Of a DNA stretch of 64,000 nt, positions 1 through 8,279 are shown piece after piece (position 1 is the first letter of the stretch; the number at the start of each line of letters is the position of its first letter). The notes beneath the pieces are model-generated. The model searched no databases, had not been told where the DNA came from, and saw nothing but the letters and a program-made list of their open reading frames with translations. The stretch is from the NCBI RefSeq assembly GCF_004793475.1, contig NZ_SRYZ01000011.1, forward strand, positions 35,093-99,092, written 5' to 3'. A program made the position numbers and the translations under genes. The DNA is from Bacteroides muris (ex Afrizal et al. 2022). Lineage in GTDB: Bacteria > Bacteroidota > Bacteroidia > Bacteroidales > Bacteroidaceae.

Positions 1-27
1 AATGTATGTATGAATAAACAAAATTTG

Positions 28-35
28 TAACTTTG
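28..35 (+). promoter_or_regulatory. Putative -7 promoter element for purH
   Basis: TAACTTTG matches the Bacteroides -7 consensus TAnnTTTG and lies about 40 bases before the purH start. No clear -33 TTTG is seen at the usual distance, so the call rests on the -7 element and its position. Confidence 0.45.
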
Positions 36-77
36 CACATCAAATACTAATATACGCATACTTTAATACGCAAATCC

Positions 78-1601
78 ATGTCTGAAACAAAAAGAATCAA
101 AACAGCTCTGGTATCAGTTTACCATAAGGAAGGTTTGGACGAAATCATTACCAAACTGCATGAAGAAGGTGTAGAGTTCCTCTCAACCGGTGGAACCCGT
201 CAGTTTATAGAATCCCTGGGTTATCCCTGCAAGGCAGTGGAAGACCTGACTACATACCCTTCCATTTTGGGTGGACGCGTGAAGACTTTGCATCCGAAGG
301 TTTTCGGAGGCATCCTTTGCCGCCGTGGACTGGAGCAGGATATGCAACAGATTGAAAAATATGAAATCCCCGAAATAGACCTCGTCATCGTTGACCTCTA
401 TCCGTTTGAGGCTACAGTTGCCAGTGGTGCCGAAGAACCGGCCATCATCGAAAAGATTGATATAGGTGGTATCTCCCTGATTCGTGCTGCTGCCAAGAAC
501 TACAATGATGTGGTTATCATCGCTTCGCAGGCACAATATCAGCCGTTCCGTGACATGCTGATGGAACACGGGGCCACTACTACCATCGAAGAGCGTCGTT
601 GGTTTGCCAAAGAGGCGTTCGGAGTGTCTTCACACTATGATTCTGCCATCTTCAACTATTTTGATGGCGAGGAAAGTTCCGCTTTCCGTTGTTCTGCCAA
701 CAGCCAGAAGACTTTACGCTACGGTGAGAATCCGCACCAGAAAGGTTATTTCTATGGCAATATTGATGCTATGTTCGACCAGATTCACGGTAAGGAAATC
801 TCTTATAACAACCTGCTCGACATCAATGCTGCCGTTGACTTGATTGATGAATTCAAAGATACTACTTTCGCTATCCTGAAACATAACAATGCCTGCGGGT
901 TGGCTTCACGTCCCACTGTACTGGAAGCATGGAACGATGCGCTTGCCGGTGACCCGGTATCTGCTTTCGGTGGTGTACTCATCACGAACAGTGTGATAGA
1001 CAAGACTGCCGCCGAAGAAATCAATAAAATTTTCTTTGAGGTGATTATTGCTCCCGATTATGATGTGGATGCGTTGGAAATTCTCGGTCAGAAGAAGAAC
1101 CGTATTATCTTGGTTCGCAAGTCGGCAGCTCTGCCTAAGAAGCAGTTCCGCTCTCTGCTGAACGGTGTATTGGTTCAGGACCGCGACCTTAAGGTGGAAA
1201 CTCCTGAAGAGTTGAAGACTGTAACCACAAAAGCTCCCACAGCCCAAGAAATTGAAGACATGCTCTTTGCAAACAAAATTGTGAAGAACAGTAAGTCGAA
1301 TGCTATTGTGCTGGCAAAAGGCAAGCAACTGTTGGCAAGCGGTGTAGGTCAGACCAGCCGTGTGGATGCTTTGAAGCAGGCTATCGAGAAAGCCAAGAAC
1401 TTTGGTTTCGACCTGAATGGTGCAGTAATGGCGAGTGACGCGTTCTTCCCCTTCCCGGATTGTGTGGAGATTGCCGGTAACGAGGGAGTAACTGCTGTCA
1501 TCCAGCCGGGTGGGAGTATCAAGGATGAACTCTCGTTTGAATATTGCAACGAACATGGTATTGCCATGGTAATTACCGGATTCCGTCATTTTAAGCACTA
1601 A
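78..1601 (+). CDS. purH: Bifunctional AICAR formyltransferase / IMP cyclohydrolase
   Basis: This enzyme catalyses the last two steps of de novo purine synthesis in the cytoplasm: formylation of AICAR with 10-formyl-THF, then ring closure to IMP. The 507-residue product has the usual length. The N-terminal cyclohydrolase (MGS-like) domain shows FLSTGGT near residue 35 and KTLHPKVFGG near residue 70. The transformylase domain carries the catalytic Lys268-His269 pair in KHNNACG. The ATG start gives a normal N-terminus. It lies upstream of the mre cluster on the same strand, separated by about 115 bases of repeat-rich spacer. I see no damage. Confidence 0.98.
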   Translation: MSETKRIKTALVSVYHKEGLDEIITKLHEEGVEFLSTGGTRQFIESLGYPCKAVEDLTTYPSILGGRVKTLHPKVFGGILCRRGLEQDMQQIEKYEIPEIDLVIVDLYPFEATVASGAEEPAIIEKIDIGGISLIRAAAKNYNDVVIIASQAQYQPFRDMLMEHGATTTIEERRWFAKEAFGVSSHYDSAIFNYFDGEESSAFRCSANSQKTLRYGENPHQKGYFYGNIDAMFDQIHGKEISYNNLLDINAAVDLIDEFKDTTFAILKHNNACGLASRPTVLEAWNDALAGDPVSAFGGVLITNSVIDKTAAEEINKIFFEVIIAPDYDVDALEILGQKKNRIILVRKSAALPKKQFRSLLNGVLVQDRDLKVETPEELKTVTTKAPTAQEIEDMLFANKIVKNSKSNAIVLAKGKQLLASGVGQTSRVDALKQAIEKAKNFGFDLNGAVMASDAFFPFPDCVEIAGNEGVTAVIQPGGSIKDELSFEYCNEHGIAMVITGFRHFKH

Positions 1602-1604
1602 TTC

Positions 1605-1712
1605 GGATTTACGATTTGACGATTTACGATTTACGATTGAAGTTACATCGTAAGTCTGAATCTCAAATTGTAAACAAAAGGAATATCAATCGTAAATAGT
1701 TAAATCGTAAAT
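1605..1712. repeat. Degenerate ATTTACGATT word-repeat spacer
   Basis: The purH-mreB spacer is built from repeated, partly overlapping copies of GATTTACGATT and its relatives CGTAAAT and ATCGTAA on both strands. The same word family recurs at 6036-6059 before rodA. It contains no ORF and no clear terminator. It looks like a dispersed intergenic repeat rather than a protein-binding operator. Confidence 0.6.
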
Positions 1713-1716
1713 ATTA

Positions 1717-2739
1717 ATGGGATTATTCTCTTTTACACAAGAAATAGCGATGGACCTTGGCACAGCCAATACCATCATCACCACGAATGGCAAGATTGTG
1801 GTGGATGAGCCTTCGGTGGTGGCCTTAGACCGTCGTACCGATAAAATGATTGCCGTGGGTGACAAGGCAAAGATGATGCATGAAAAGACCCACGAAAACA
1901 TACGTACCATCCGTCCGCTGCGTGATGGTGTGATTGCAGACTTCTATGCTTGCGAGCAGATGATACGCGGACTTATCAAGATGGTGAACAACCGTAACCG
2001 TCTTTTCTCTCCGTCACTCCGCATGGTGATTGGAGTTCCTTCGGGCAGTACCGAAGTGGAGTTGCGTGCCGTGCGCGATTCTGCCGAGCATGCCGGCGGG
2101 CGCGACGTTTATTTGATTTTCGAGCCGATGGCCGCTGCCATCGGTATCGGTATCGACGTGGAGGCTCCCGAAGGCAATATGATTGTTGACATAGGTGGTG
2201 GCTCTACGGAAATTGCCGTTATCTCTTTGGGAGGTATCGTAAGCAACAACTCCATCCGTATTGCCGGTGATGACTTGACAGCCGATATTCAGGAATACAT
2301 GAGCCGCCAGCACAACGTGAAGGTCAGCGAGCGTATGGCTGAGCGTATTAAGATTAATGTAGGTGCCGCCTTGACGGAACTTGGTGAAGATGCTCCCGAA
2401 GACTATATCGTTCATGGTCCGAACCGCATCACGGCATTGCCCATGGAAGTGCCGGTATGCTATCAGGAAGTGGCGCACTGCTTGGAGAAGTCTATTTCTA
2501 AGATTGAGACTGCCATCTTGAGTGCATTGGAGAATACACCTCCCGAATTGTATGCCGACATCGTCCACAACGGTATCTACCTTGCCGGCGGCGGCGCATT
2601 GCTTCGTGGCCTGGATAAGCGTCTGACTGATAAAATAAACATACCGTTCCACATTGCGGAAGACCCCTTGCATGCCGTTGCCAAAGGTACGGGCGTGGCA
2701 TTGAAGAATGTTGACCGCTTCTCATTCCTGATGCGGTAA
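1717..2739 (+). CDS. mreB: Rod-shape determining protein MreB
   Basis: This is a bacterial actin that forms membrane-associated filaments and directs the lateral-wall elongasome. The 340-residue protein shows the actin-fold nucleotide motifs: DLGTANT (phosphate 1) near residue 11, IVDIGGGSTE (phosphate 2) near residue 157 and LAGGGALLRG (adenosine) near residue 290. The short N-terminal stretch MGLFSFTQE resembles the membrane-binding end of other MreB proteins. It is first of five consecutive cell-shape genes; its TAA stop overlaps the mreC ATG by one base, which suggests translational coupling. Confidence 0.98.
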   Translation: MGLFSFTQEIAMDLGTANTIITTNGKIVVDEPSVVALDRRTDKMIAVGDKAKMMHEKTHENIRTIRPLRDGVIADFYACEQMIRGLIKMVNNRNRLFSPSLRMVIGVPSGSTEVELRAVRDSAEHAGGRDVYLIFEPMAAAIGIGIDVEAPEGNMIVDIGGGSTEIAVISLGGIVSNNSIRIAGDDLTADIQEYMSRQHNVKVSERMAERIKINVGAALTELGEDAPEDYIVHGPNRITALPMEVPVCYQEVAHCLEKSISKIETAILSALENTPPELYADIVHNGIYLAGGGALLRGLDKRLTDKINIPFHIAEDPLHAVAKGTGVALKNVDRFSFLMR

Positions 2740-3581
2740 TGCGGAATTTATTAAACTTTCTCATTAAATATAATTACTGGTTCCTCTTTCTTCTGTTAGA
2801 GGTAGCCAGTTTTATTTTATTATTTCGCTTCAACCATTACCAGCAGAGTGTGTATTTCACCTCTGCCAATGGCGTGGCAGGGAAGGTTTATGAGCTATCG
2901 GGTGGCATCACTTCTTATTTTCATTTGAAGACGGTCAATGAGGACTTGCTCGACCGTAATATGTGGTTGGAACAGCGACTTTCCTTTCTGGAAAATGTAT
3001 TGAAAGAAAAAGGATTGGACTCCGCCAGACTGTACAGTATGGAACGGCTTGCTCCTACGGAGTATCAGGTATTCAAGGCGAATGTCATAAAGAACAGCCT
3101 GAACAAGGCTGATAATTACATCACTTTAGACCGTGGAACGACGGAAGGTATCCGTCCTGAGATGGGAGTGGTGGATGCCAATGGCGTGGTGGGCATTGTG
3201 TATAAGACCTCTCCCCATTATTCGTTGGTCATTCCGTTGTTGAACAGCAAGTCGAGCATCAGCAGCAAGATTGTGGGCAGTGATTATTTCGGTTATCTGA
3301 AATGGGAGGGAGGTGACTCCCGTTTTGCCTATCTGAAGGATTTACCCCGGCATGCCGAATTCAATCTGGGAGATACGGTAGTGACCAGTGGCTATTCTAC
3401 GGTGTTTCCCGAAGGTGTCATGGTGGGGACGGTGGATGATATGTCAGATTCGCACGACGGGCTTTCCTATCTGTTGAAGATAAAGCTGGCTACGGACTTT
3501 GGAAAGCTGAGCAATGTGCGTGTCATATCCCGCACCGGGCAAGCTGAGCAAAAGGCATTGGAAGCAAAGGGGGAAGAGTAG
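2739..3581 (+). CDS. mreC: Rod-shape determining protein MreC
   Basis: This is a bitopic inner-membrane scaffold whose periplasmic part links MreB/MreD to the elongation PBP. The 280-residue protein has a short cytoplasmic N-terminus, one membrane segment at about residues 9-30, a coiled-coil stretch around residues 60-95, and the beta-rich MreC domain with conserved glycines in DRGTTEGIRPEMGVV and GDTVVTSG. The start overlaps the mreB stop. Length and order match other Bacteroidales. Confidence 0.97.
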   Translation: MRNLLNFLIKYNYWFLFLLLEVASFILLFRFNHYQQSVYFTSANGVAGKVYELSGGITSYFHLKTVNEDLLDRNMWLEQRLSFLENVLKEKGLDSARLYSMERLAPTEYQVFKANVIKNSLNKADNYITLDRGTTEGIRPEMGVVDANGVVGIVYKTSPHYSLVIPLLNSKSSISSKIVGSDYFGYLKWEGGDSRFAYLKDLPRHAEFNLGDTVVTSGYSTVFPEGVMVGTVDDMSDSHDGLSYLLKIKLATDFGKLSNVRVISRTGQAEQKALEAKGEE

Positions 3582-3627
3582 TAATTGGTGATTGATGATA
3601 TATCGTTTAGCGTAAAAAAAGATAACA

Positions 3628-4131
3628 TTGTTAGTTAATTATCTGCATAAAATAGGATGGTTCATAGGCTTGGTACTGTTGCAGGTACTGATATTGAACA
3701 ATGTGCATATAGCAGGATATGCCACTCCATTTCTGTACATTTACCTGATATTGAAGTTTGAGTCGGACACTCCCCGCAATGCGTTGATGTTGTGGGCATT
3801 TTTCTTGGGCTTGGCTGTCGATGTCTTTTCCGACACGCCAGGGATGAATGCTGCTGCTACGGTGTTCCTGGCTTTCTTGTGTCCCGTTTTCCTGCGCTTA
3901 TTCGTGCCTCGTGACACGCTGGATACACTGGTTCCGGCTATCCGTACAATGGGGATTCTTCCTTTTCTGAAATATTTGGTTGTGAGTGTGCTGATACATC
4001 ACGGCTTGTTGCTTGCCCTCGAATTTTTCTCTTTTGCCCATATCGGTACGCTGTTGTTGAGAATCGTGACAAGTACCCTGCTTACTGTGACCTGCATTAT
4101 GGCTGTTGAGGGGATAAGAAAGAAAGGATAA
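3628..4131 (+). CDS. mreD: Rod-shape determining protein MreD
   Basis: This small polytopic inner-membrane protein of the elongasome has 167 residues and about five hydrophobic segments. A TTG start at 3628 is assigned because an in-frame TAA at 3613-3615 lies only five codons upstream and no ATG is available before the conserved N-terminus LVNYLHKIGWFIG. It sits between mreC and mrdA, as in related genomes. MreD is poorly conserved in sequence, so identification leans on the membrane profile and context. Confidence 0.92.
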   Translation: MLVNYLHKIGWFIGLVLLQVLILNNVHIAGYATPFLYIYLILKFESDTPRNALMLWAFFLGLAVDVFSDTPGMNAAATVFLAFLCPVFLRLFVPRDTLDTLVPAIRTMGILPFLKYLVVSVLIHHGLLLALEFFSFAHIGTLLLRIVTSTLLTVTCIMAVEGIRKKG

Positions 4132-4153
4132 AGGGATTAAGGATTAGGAATTG

Positions 4154-6007
4154 ATGAAAGATTATACATTAGAAAAGCGGAAATATGTAATCGGGGCGGC
4201 GGCTATTGTCATCGTTATTATTTACGTGTTCCGGTTGTTCGACCTGCAGATCATGACCGATGACTACAAGAAGAATGCCGACAGCAACGCTTTTCTGAAC
4301 AAGATACAATATCCCTCGCGCGGGGCTATCTACGATCGTAACGGTAAGTTGCTTGTGTTTAACCAGCCGGCATACGACATTACGTTTGTTCCGCGGGAGG
4401 TGATACAGTTGGACACGCTCGACCTTTGCAGCGCCCTGAACATCACCCGTGAACAGTTTGACAAACGGATGAAGGACGTCAAGAACCGTTGGATGAATCC
4501 CGGTTATTCCAAATACACCCATCAGGTGTTTATGACGCAACTTTCTGCCGAGGAGTGCGGTGTGTTTCAGGAGAAGCTGTTCAAGTTTCAGGGTTTCTAT
4601 ATTCAGCGGCGCACCATCCGCCAATATACTTATAATTCTGCCGGACATGCGTTGGGGGATATTGCTGAGGTGTCCAAGCGTGATATAGAGAACGATGATT
4701 ACTATATCCGTGGTGACTATATAGGCAAGCAAGGCATCGAGAAGTCTTATGAAAAGTACCTGCGTGGAGAAAAAGGGGTGGAAATCCTCTTGCGTGATGC
4801 CCATGGACGTATTCAGGGGCGCTACATGAATGGACAGTTGGATCGTCCTTCCGTGCCGGGCAAGAATTTGACCTTGGGGTTGGACATAGACTTGCAGATG
4901 CTGGGCGAACGCCTGCTGCAGAATAAAATCGGTGCAATCGTGGCCATCGAACCGGCTACGGGCGAGATTCTCTGTATGGTTTCTTCGCCTTCCTTCGACC
5001 CTCATCTGATGATTGGGCGGCAACGCGGAAAAAATCACCGGATGTTGCAGATGGACAAGCGGAAACCTTTGCTGAACCGTGCCATTATGGGGGCATATCC
5101 TCCGGGTTCTACTTTCAAGACGGCTCAGGCGCTGACGTTCCTTCAGGAAGAGATTATTCATGAGGATTATCCGGCTTATCCTTGTGCGCATGGCTTCAAC
5201 TATGGAAGTTTGCATGTAGGATGCCATGCGCATGGCTCCCCGTTGCCACTGGTACCTGCCATCGCCACTTCGTGTAACTCTTATTTCTGCTGGGGGCTGT
5301 TCCGTATGTTCGGTGACAAGAAGTATGGTTCGCCACAGAATGCGATTACGGTATGGAAAGACCACATGGTGTCGCAGGGGTTCGGCTATCGGCTCGGTAC
5401 CGATCTTCCTGGTGAGCAGCGTGGCTTTATTCCCAATGCCCAATTTTATGATAAGACGTATCGGGGCTCTTGGAACGGGCTGACAGTTATCAGTATCTCC
5501 ATCGGGCAGGGTGAGATTACCGCTACTCCGTTGCAGATTGCTAATTTGGGTGCGACCATTGCCAACCGGGGACATTTCATCACTCCGCATATCGTAAAGG
5601 AGATAGAGGACAATGAGCTCGACACTCTTTATCGCAATCCCCGTTATCCCATTGTCGACCGTGAGTATTATGAGATGGTGGTGAAGGGTATGCGTGCCGC
5701 CGTTACGGGAGGGACATGCCGTGTGGCAGGTGCTATCTTGCCCGGTATAGAGGTGTGTGGTAAGACGGGTACGGCGCAGAACCGTGGCAAAGACCATTCC
5801 GTTTTCATGGGCTTTGCCCCGATGGATAATCCCAAGATAGCCATTGCGGTGTATGTGGAGAACGGTGGTTTCGGTGCTACGTATGGAGTGCCTATCGGTG
5901 CAATGATGATGGATCAGTACCTGCATGGAAAACTGTCGCCCGAGAACGAGATACGGGCAGAAGAATTCAGCAACCGTGTGATACTCTACGGTGATGAGGA
6001 GAGATGA
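4154..6007 (+). CDS. mrdA: Penicillin-binding protein 2, elongation transpeptidase
   Basis: This class B PBP cross-links peptidoglycan during side-wall growth and works with the RodA glycosyltransferase. The 617-residue protein has one N-terminal membrane anchor (about residues 10-30), a PBP dimerisation domain starting around SRGAIYDRNG, and a transpeptidase domain with Ser319-Thr-Phe-Lys322 (SxxK), Ser373-Cys-Asn375 (SxN) and Lys537-Thr-Gly539 (KTG). A TTG directly precedes the ATG, but the ATG at 4154 is the better start. All catalytic motifs are intact. Confidence 0.97.
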   Translation: MKDYTLEKRKYVIGAAAIVIVIIYVFRLFDLQIMTDDYKKNADSNAFLNKIQYPSRGAIYDRNGKLLVFNQPAYDITFVPREVIQLDTLDLCSALNITREQFDKRMKDVKNRWMNPGYSKYTHQVFMTQLSAEECGVFQEKLFKFQGFYIQRRTIRQYTYNSAGHALGDIAEVSKRDIENDDYYIRGDYIGKQGIEKSYEKYLRGEKGVEILLRDAHGRIQGRYMNGQLDRPSVPGKNLTLGLDIDLQMLGERLLQNKIGAIVAIEPATGEILCMVSSPSFDPHLMIGRQRGKNHRMLQMDKRKPLLNRAIMGAYPPGSTFKTAQALTFLQEEIIHEDYPAYPCAHGFNYGSLHVGCHAHGSPLPLVPAIATSCNSYFCWGLFRMFGDKKYGSPQNAITVWKDHMVSQGFGYRLGTDLPGEQRGFIPNAQFYDKTYRGSWNGLTVISISIGQGEITATPLQIANLGATIANRGHFITPHIVKEIEDNELDTLYRNPRYPIVDREYYEMVVKGMRAAVTGGTCRVAGAILPGIEVCGKTGTAQNRGKDHSVFMGFAPMDNPKIAIAVYVENGGFGATYGVPIGAMMMDQYLHGKLSPENEIRAEEFSNRVILYGDEER

Positions 6008-6035
6008 TGGAGAGGAATCAAGGATGAGTAACTCC

Positions 6036-6059
6036 AATCGTAAATTGTAAATCGTAAAA
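6036..6059. repeat. ATCGTAAAT word repeat before rodA
   Basis: Three overlapping copies of TCGTAAA or TTGTAAA stand immediately before the rodA start. They belong to the same word family as the purH-mreB spacer at 1605-1712. Confidence 0.5.
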
Positions 6060-6061
6060 TA

Positions 6062-7528
6062 GTGAATAAATTGGTGACGCGGAAAGATAGTATGTGGAAA
6101 TCATTGGACTGGGTGACGATTGTCGTTTACCTGCTGCTGATTGTATTCGGCTGGTTCAGTGTCTGTGGAGCGAGTTATGATTATGGTGACCGTGACTTTC
6201 TGGACTTCTCCACCCGTGCCGGCAAGCAGTTCGTCTGGATTATATGTTCCTTCGGGCTGGGGTTTGTATTGCTGATGCTGGACGATTCCCTCTATGACAT
6301 GTTCTCCTACCTTATATATATAGGGCTGATGCTGTTGCTGATTGTCACGATATTCATTGCGCCCGACACGAAAGGATCGCGGTCGTGGATTATCCTGGGA
6401 CCGGTCAGTTTGCAACCGGCGGAATTTGCCAAGTTTGCCACGGCGCTGGCGCTGGCCAAGTATATGAGTGCCTACTCGTTTACGATGAAGAACTGGAAAA
6501 GCTCCCTTATGCTGGCTTTTTTGATTCTCTTCCCCATGTTGCTGATTATCCTGCAGCGGGAGACGGGTTCGGCATTGGTGTACTCTGCATTTTTTCTGAT
6601 GCTTTATCGGGAGGGAATGCCGGGCGTGGTGCTCTTTTCGGGTATATGTGCGGTGGTCTACTTTGTAGTGGGCATCCGTTTTGATGCGGTAATGATTGCC
6701 GATACGCCGACGCCTATCGGAGAGTTTGCCGTACTGCTGATGGTGCTGCTCTTTGCCGGAGGCATGGTGTGGGTTTATAAAAAGCGTTGGGAACCCACGC
6801 GGAATATCATCGGTGGTTCGTTGGGACTGCTACTTGTGGCTTATCTGACTTCGGAATACGTGGTACCCTTCAACTTGGTGTGGGTACAGTGGGGGCTTTG
6901 TGCACTTGTTGTCGGGTATCTAATCTTTCTTTCTTTAAGCGAGCGCCATTTATCTTATTTTCTGATCGGGCTGTTTGCCTTGGGGTCGATAGGTTTTCTC
7001 TACTCCAGCGACTACTTCTTCAATAAAGTGCTGGAACCTCATCAGCAGATACGTATCAAGGTGGTACTTGGCATGGAGGAGGACCTTGCAGGCGCCGGCT
7101 ATAACGTAAACCAGTCGAAGATAGCCATTGGCTCCGGGGGCCTGACCGGCAAAGGTTTCTTGAACGGTACGCAGACAAAGCTGAAGTATGTGCCGGAGCA
7201 AGATACGGACTTCATCTTTTGCACCGTGGGCGAGGAGGAAGGATTCGTAGGGTCTACGGCTGTACTGTTACTGTTCCTTATTCTTGTCTTACGGCTGATT
7301 GCTGTGGCCGAGCGGCAGCAATCTCCCTTTGGCCGGGTATACGGCTACTCTGTGCTTAGCATATTCTTATTCCATTTATTCATCAATATAGGTATGGTGC
7401 TGGGACTGACTCCTGTTATCGGTATCCCATTGCCTTTCTTCAGTTATGGAGGTTCGTCTCTTTGGGGGTTCACTATCCTGTTGTTTATTTTCCTACGGAT
7501 TGATGCGGGACGTAATCGCCGAATTTAG
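6062..7528 (+). CDS. rodA: RodA, SEDS-family peptidoglycan glycosyltransferase
   Basis: RodA polymerises lipid II as partner of PBP2. The 488-residue protein has about ten or more hydrophobic segments and SEDS signatures: LQPAEFAKFA, QRETGSALVY, the loop LNGTQTKLKYVPEQDTDF and PLPFFSYGGSS near the C-terminus. It is longer than the roughly 370 residues of E. coli RodA because of extra membrane segments in the middle, around residues 200-290. The assigned start is GTG at 6062; an in-frame ATG at 6092 is an alternative. It is the last gene of the cell-shape cluster. Confidence 0.96.
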   Translation: MNKLVTRKDSMWKSLDWVTIVVYLLLIVFGWFSVCGASYDYGDRDFLDFSTRAGKQFVWIICSFGLGFVLLMLDDSLYDMFSYLIYIGLMLLLIVTIFIAPDTKGSRSWIILGPVSLQPAEFAKFATALALAKYMSAYSFTMKNWKSSLMLAFLILFPMLLIILQRETGSALVYSAFFLMLYREGMPGVVLFSGICAVVYFVVGIRFDAVMIADTPTPIGEFAVLLMVLLFAGGMVWVYKKRWEPTRNIIGGSLGLLLVAYLTSEYVVPFNLVWVQWGLCALVVGYLIFLSLSERHLSYFLIGLFALGSIGFLYSSDYFFNKVLEPHQQIRIKVVLGMEEDLAGAGYNVNQSKIAIGSGGLTGKGFLNGTQTKLKYVPEQDTDFIFCTVGEEEGFVGSTAVLLLFLILVLRLIAVAERQQSPFGRVYGYSVLSIFLFHLFINIGMVLGLTPVIGIPLPFFSYGGSSLWGFTILLFIFLRIDAGRNRRI

Positions 7529-7575
7529 TTGTGATTCCGTTTTCTTGTGGAATATGCGAATGGGCTTGATTATCA

Positions 7576-7684
7576 TTACATTGCATTTACACATTGTTTA
7601 CATCGTAATGTAACGGCCGTTACACCGCATTGTAACGTCCTTTACGCTGTATCGTAACGTCTTTTACGCCAGGATGTAACGCTA
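7576..7684. repeat. 22-bp-periodic dyad array (GTAACG...TTAC type)
   Basis: Between the convergent rodA and gldH genes, a 14-bp dyad GTAACGnnnnTTAC begins at 7610, 7632 and 7654, with a final half-copy at 7676: exact 22-base steps. The first copy, GTAACGGCCGTTAC, is a perfect palindrome. Extra TTAC words at 7576, 7587 and 7598 lie 11 bases apart, in phase with the array. I see no coding content and no U-tract terminator. Function unknown. Confidence 0.75.
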
Positions 7685-7793
7685 TGAGGCAAGAGGGTCA
7701 GTTATGAGAGCTCGTCAGTTTCCCCTTCGAGGAGATGTGAGTGGGAGACTGAGACAGTTGTTAGAAAAGGTAATAAAGCAGAATAGGGAGCTC

Positions 7794-8279
7794 CTATCTC
7801 TTCAGTTTGATGCCGATGTCATTGATTCCTTGCAGCCTTTCGTCCGGTAGCGTATAGGCCACTTTAAAGAGGTAGATGCCGGGTTTGCCGATTCGAACGC
7901 TTCCTGCGGAGACGGCAGTCTGATAGAGGCCTCCCCAGCCGTCACCTTTCCAGATTCCTTCTTTGTCCGCGAGGATTAGCTGTATGGTGTCCGTGGGTGA
8001 CGGAATGGAATCTGCGGTGGTGTAGCAGATGGATAGAGGTAGATTCTGATAGGGGTAGTTGCTTCGGTTACGAACTTCCAAAGACAGTTTGTAGTAGGTC
8101 AGTGAGTCGGTGACCTTCACGTCGAAAGAGAGCGTGTCTTCGCGCAGCCAGCCTTCGGTGGGAAGGGATTGGAAGGAATGGTATACAGTCTGTTTGTCGC
8201 AAGCGCTCAGCAGGCTTGCGGCAAACAGTAGTATGATACCTTTCAGGCAGAGATTTCTATTCTTGAGTCGGTTTGTCAT
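7794..8279 (-). CDS. gldH: GldH-type gliding-motility lipoprotein
   Basis: GldH is an outer-envelope lipoprotein first tied to gliding in Flavobacteria and retained in non-gliding Bacteroides, where its job is unclear. The 161-residue product starts with MTNRLKN and has a lipoprotein signal ending LLSAC (Cys27), followed by a beta-rich GldH domain with GDGWGGLYQTAVSAG. The reading frame stays open upstream to 8576, but that part is the other frame of the PSP1 gene. The ATG at 8279 overlaps the 3' end of the PSP1 gene by 23 bases, suggesting coupled translation. Confidence 0.9.
   Translation of the reverse strand: MTNRLKNRNLCLKGIILLFAASLLSACDKQTVYHSFQSLPTEGWLREDTLSFDVKVTDSLTYYKLSLEVRNRSNYPYQNLPLSICYTTADSIPSPTDTIQLILADKEGIWKGDGWGGLYQTAVSAGSVRIGKPGIYLFKVAYTLPDERLQGINDIGIKLKR

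Noticed and set aside
4169..6037. 622-codon open frame antisense to mrdA
   Set aside because: It has no recognisable domains, is rich in His, Arg and Thr as expected for an antisense frame, and the plus strand encodes an intact PBP2.
7576..7684. Dyad arrays as CRISPR arrays
   Set aside because: The unit is 22 bp including repeat and spacer, far too short. The spacers are not unique 30-mers and there are no cas genes.
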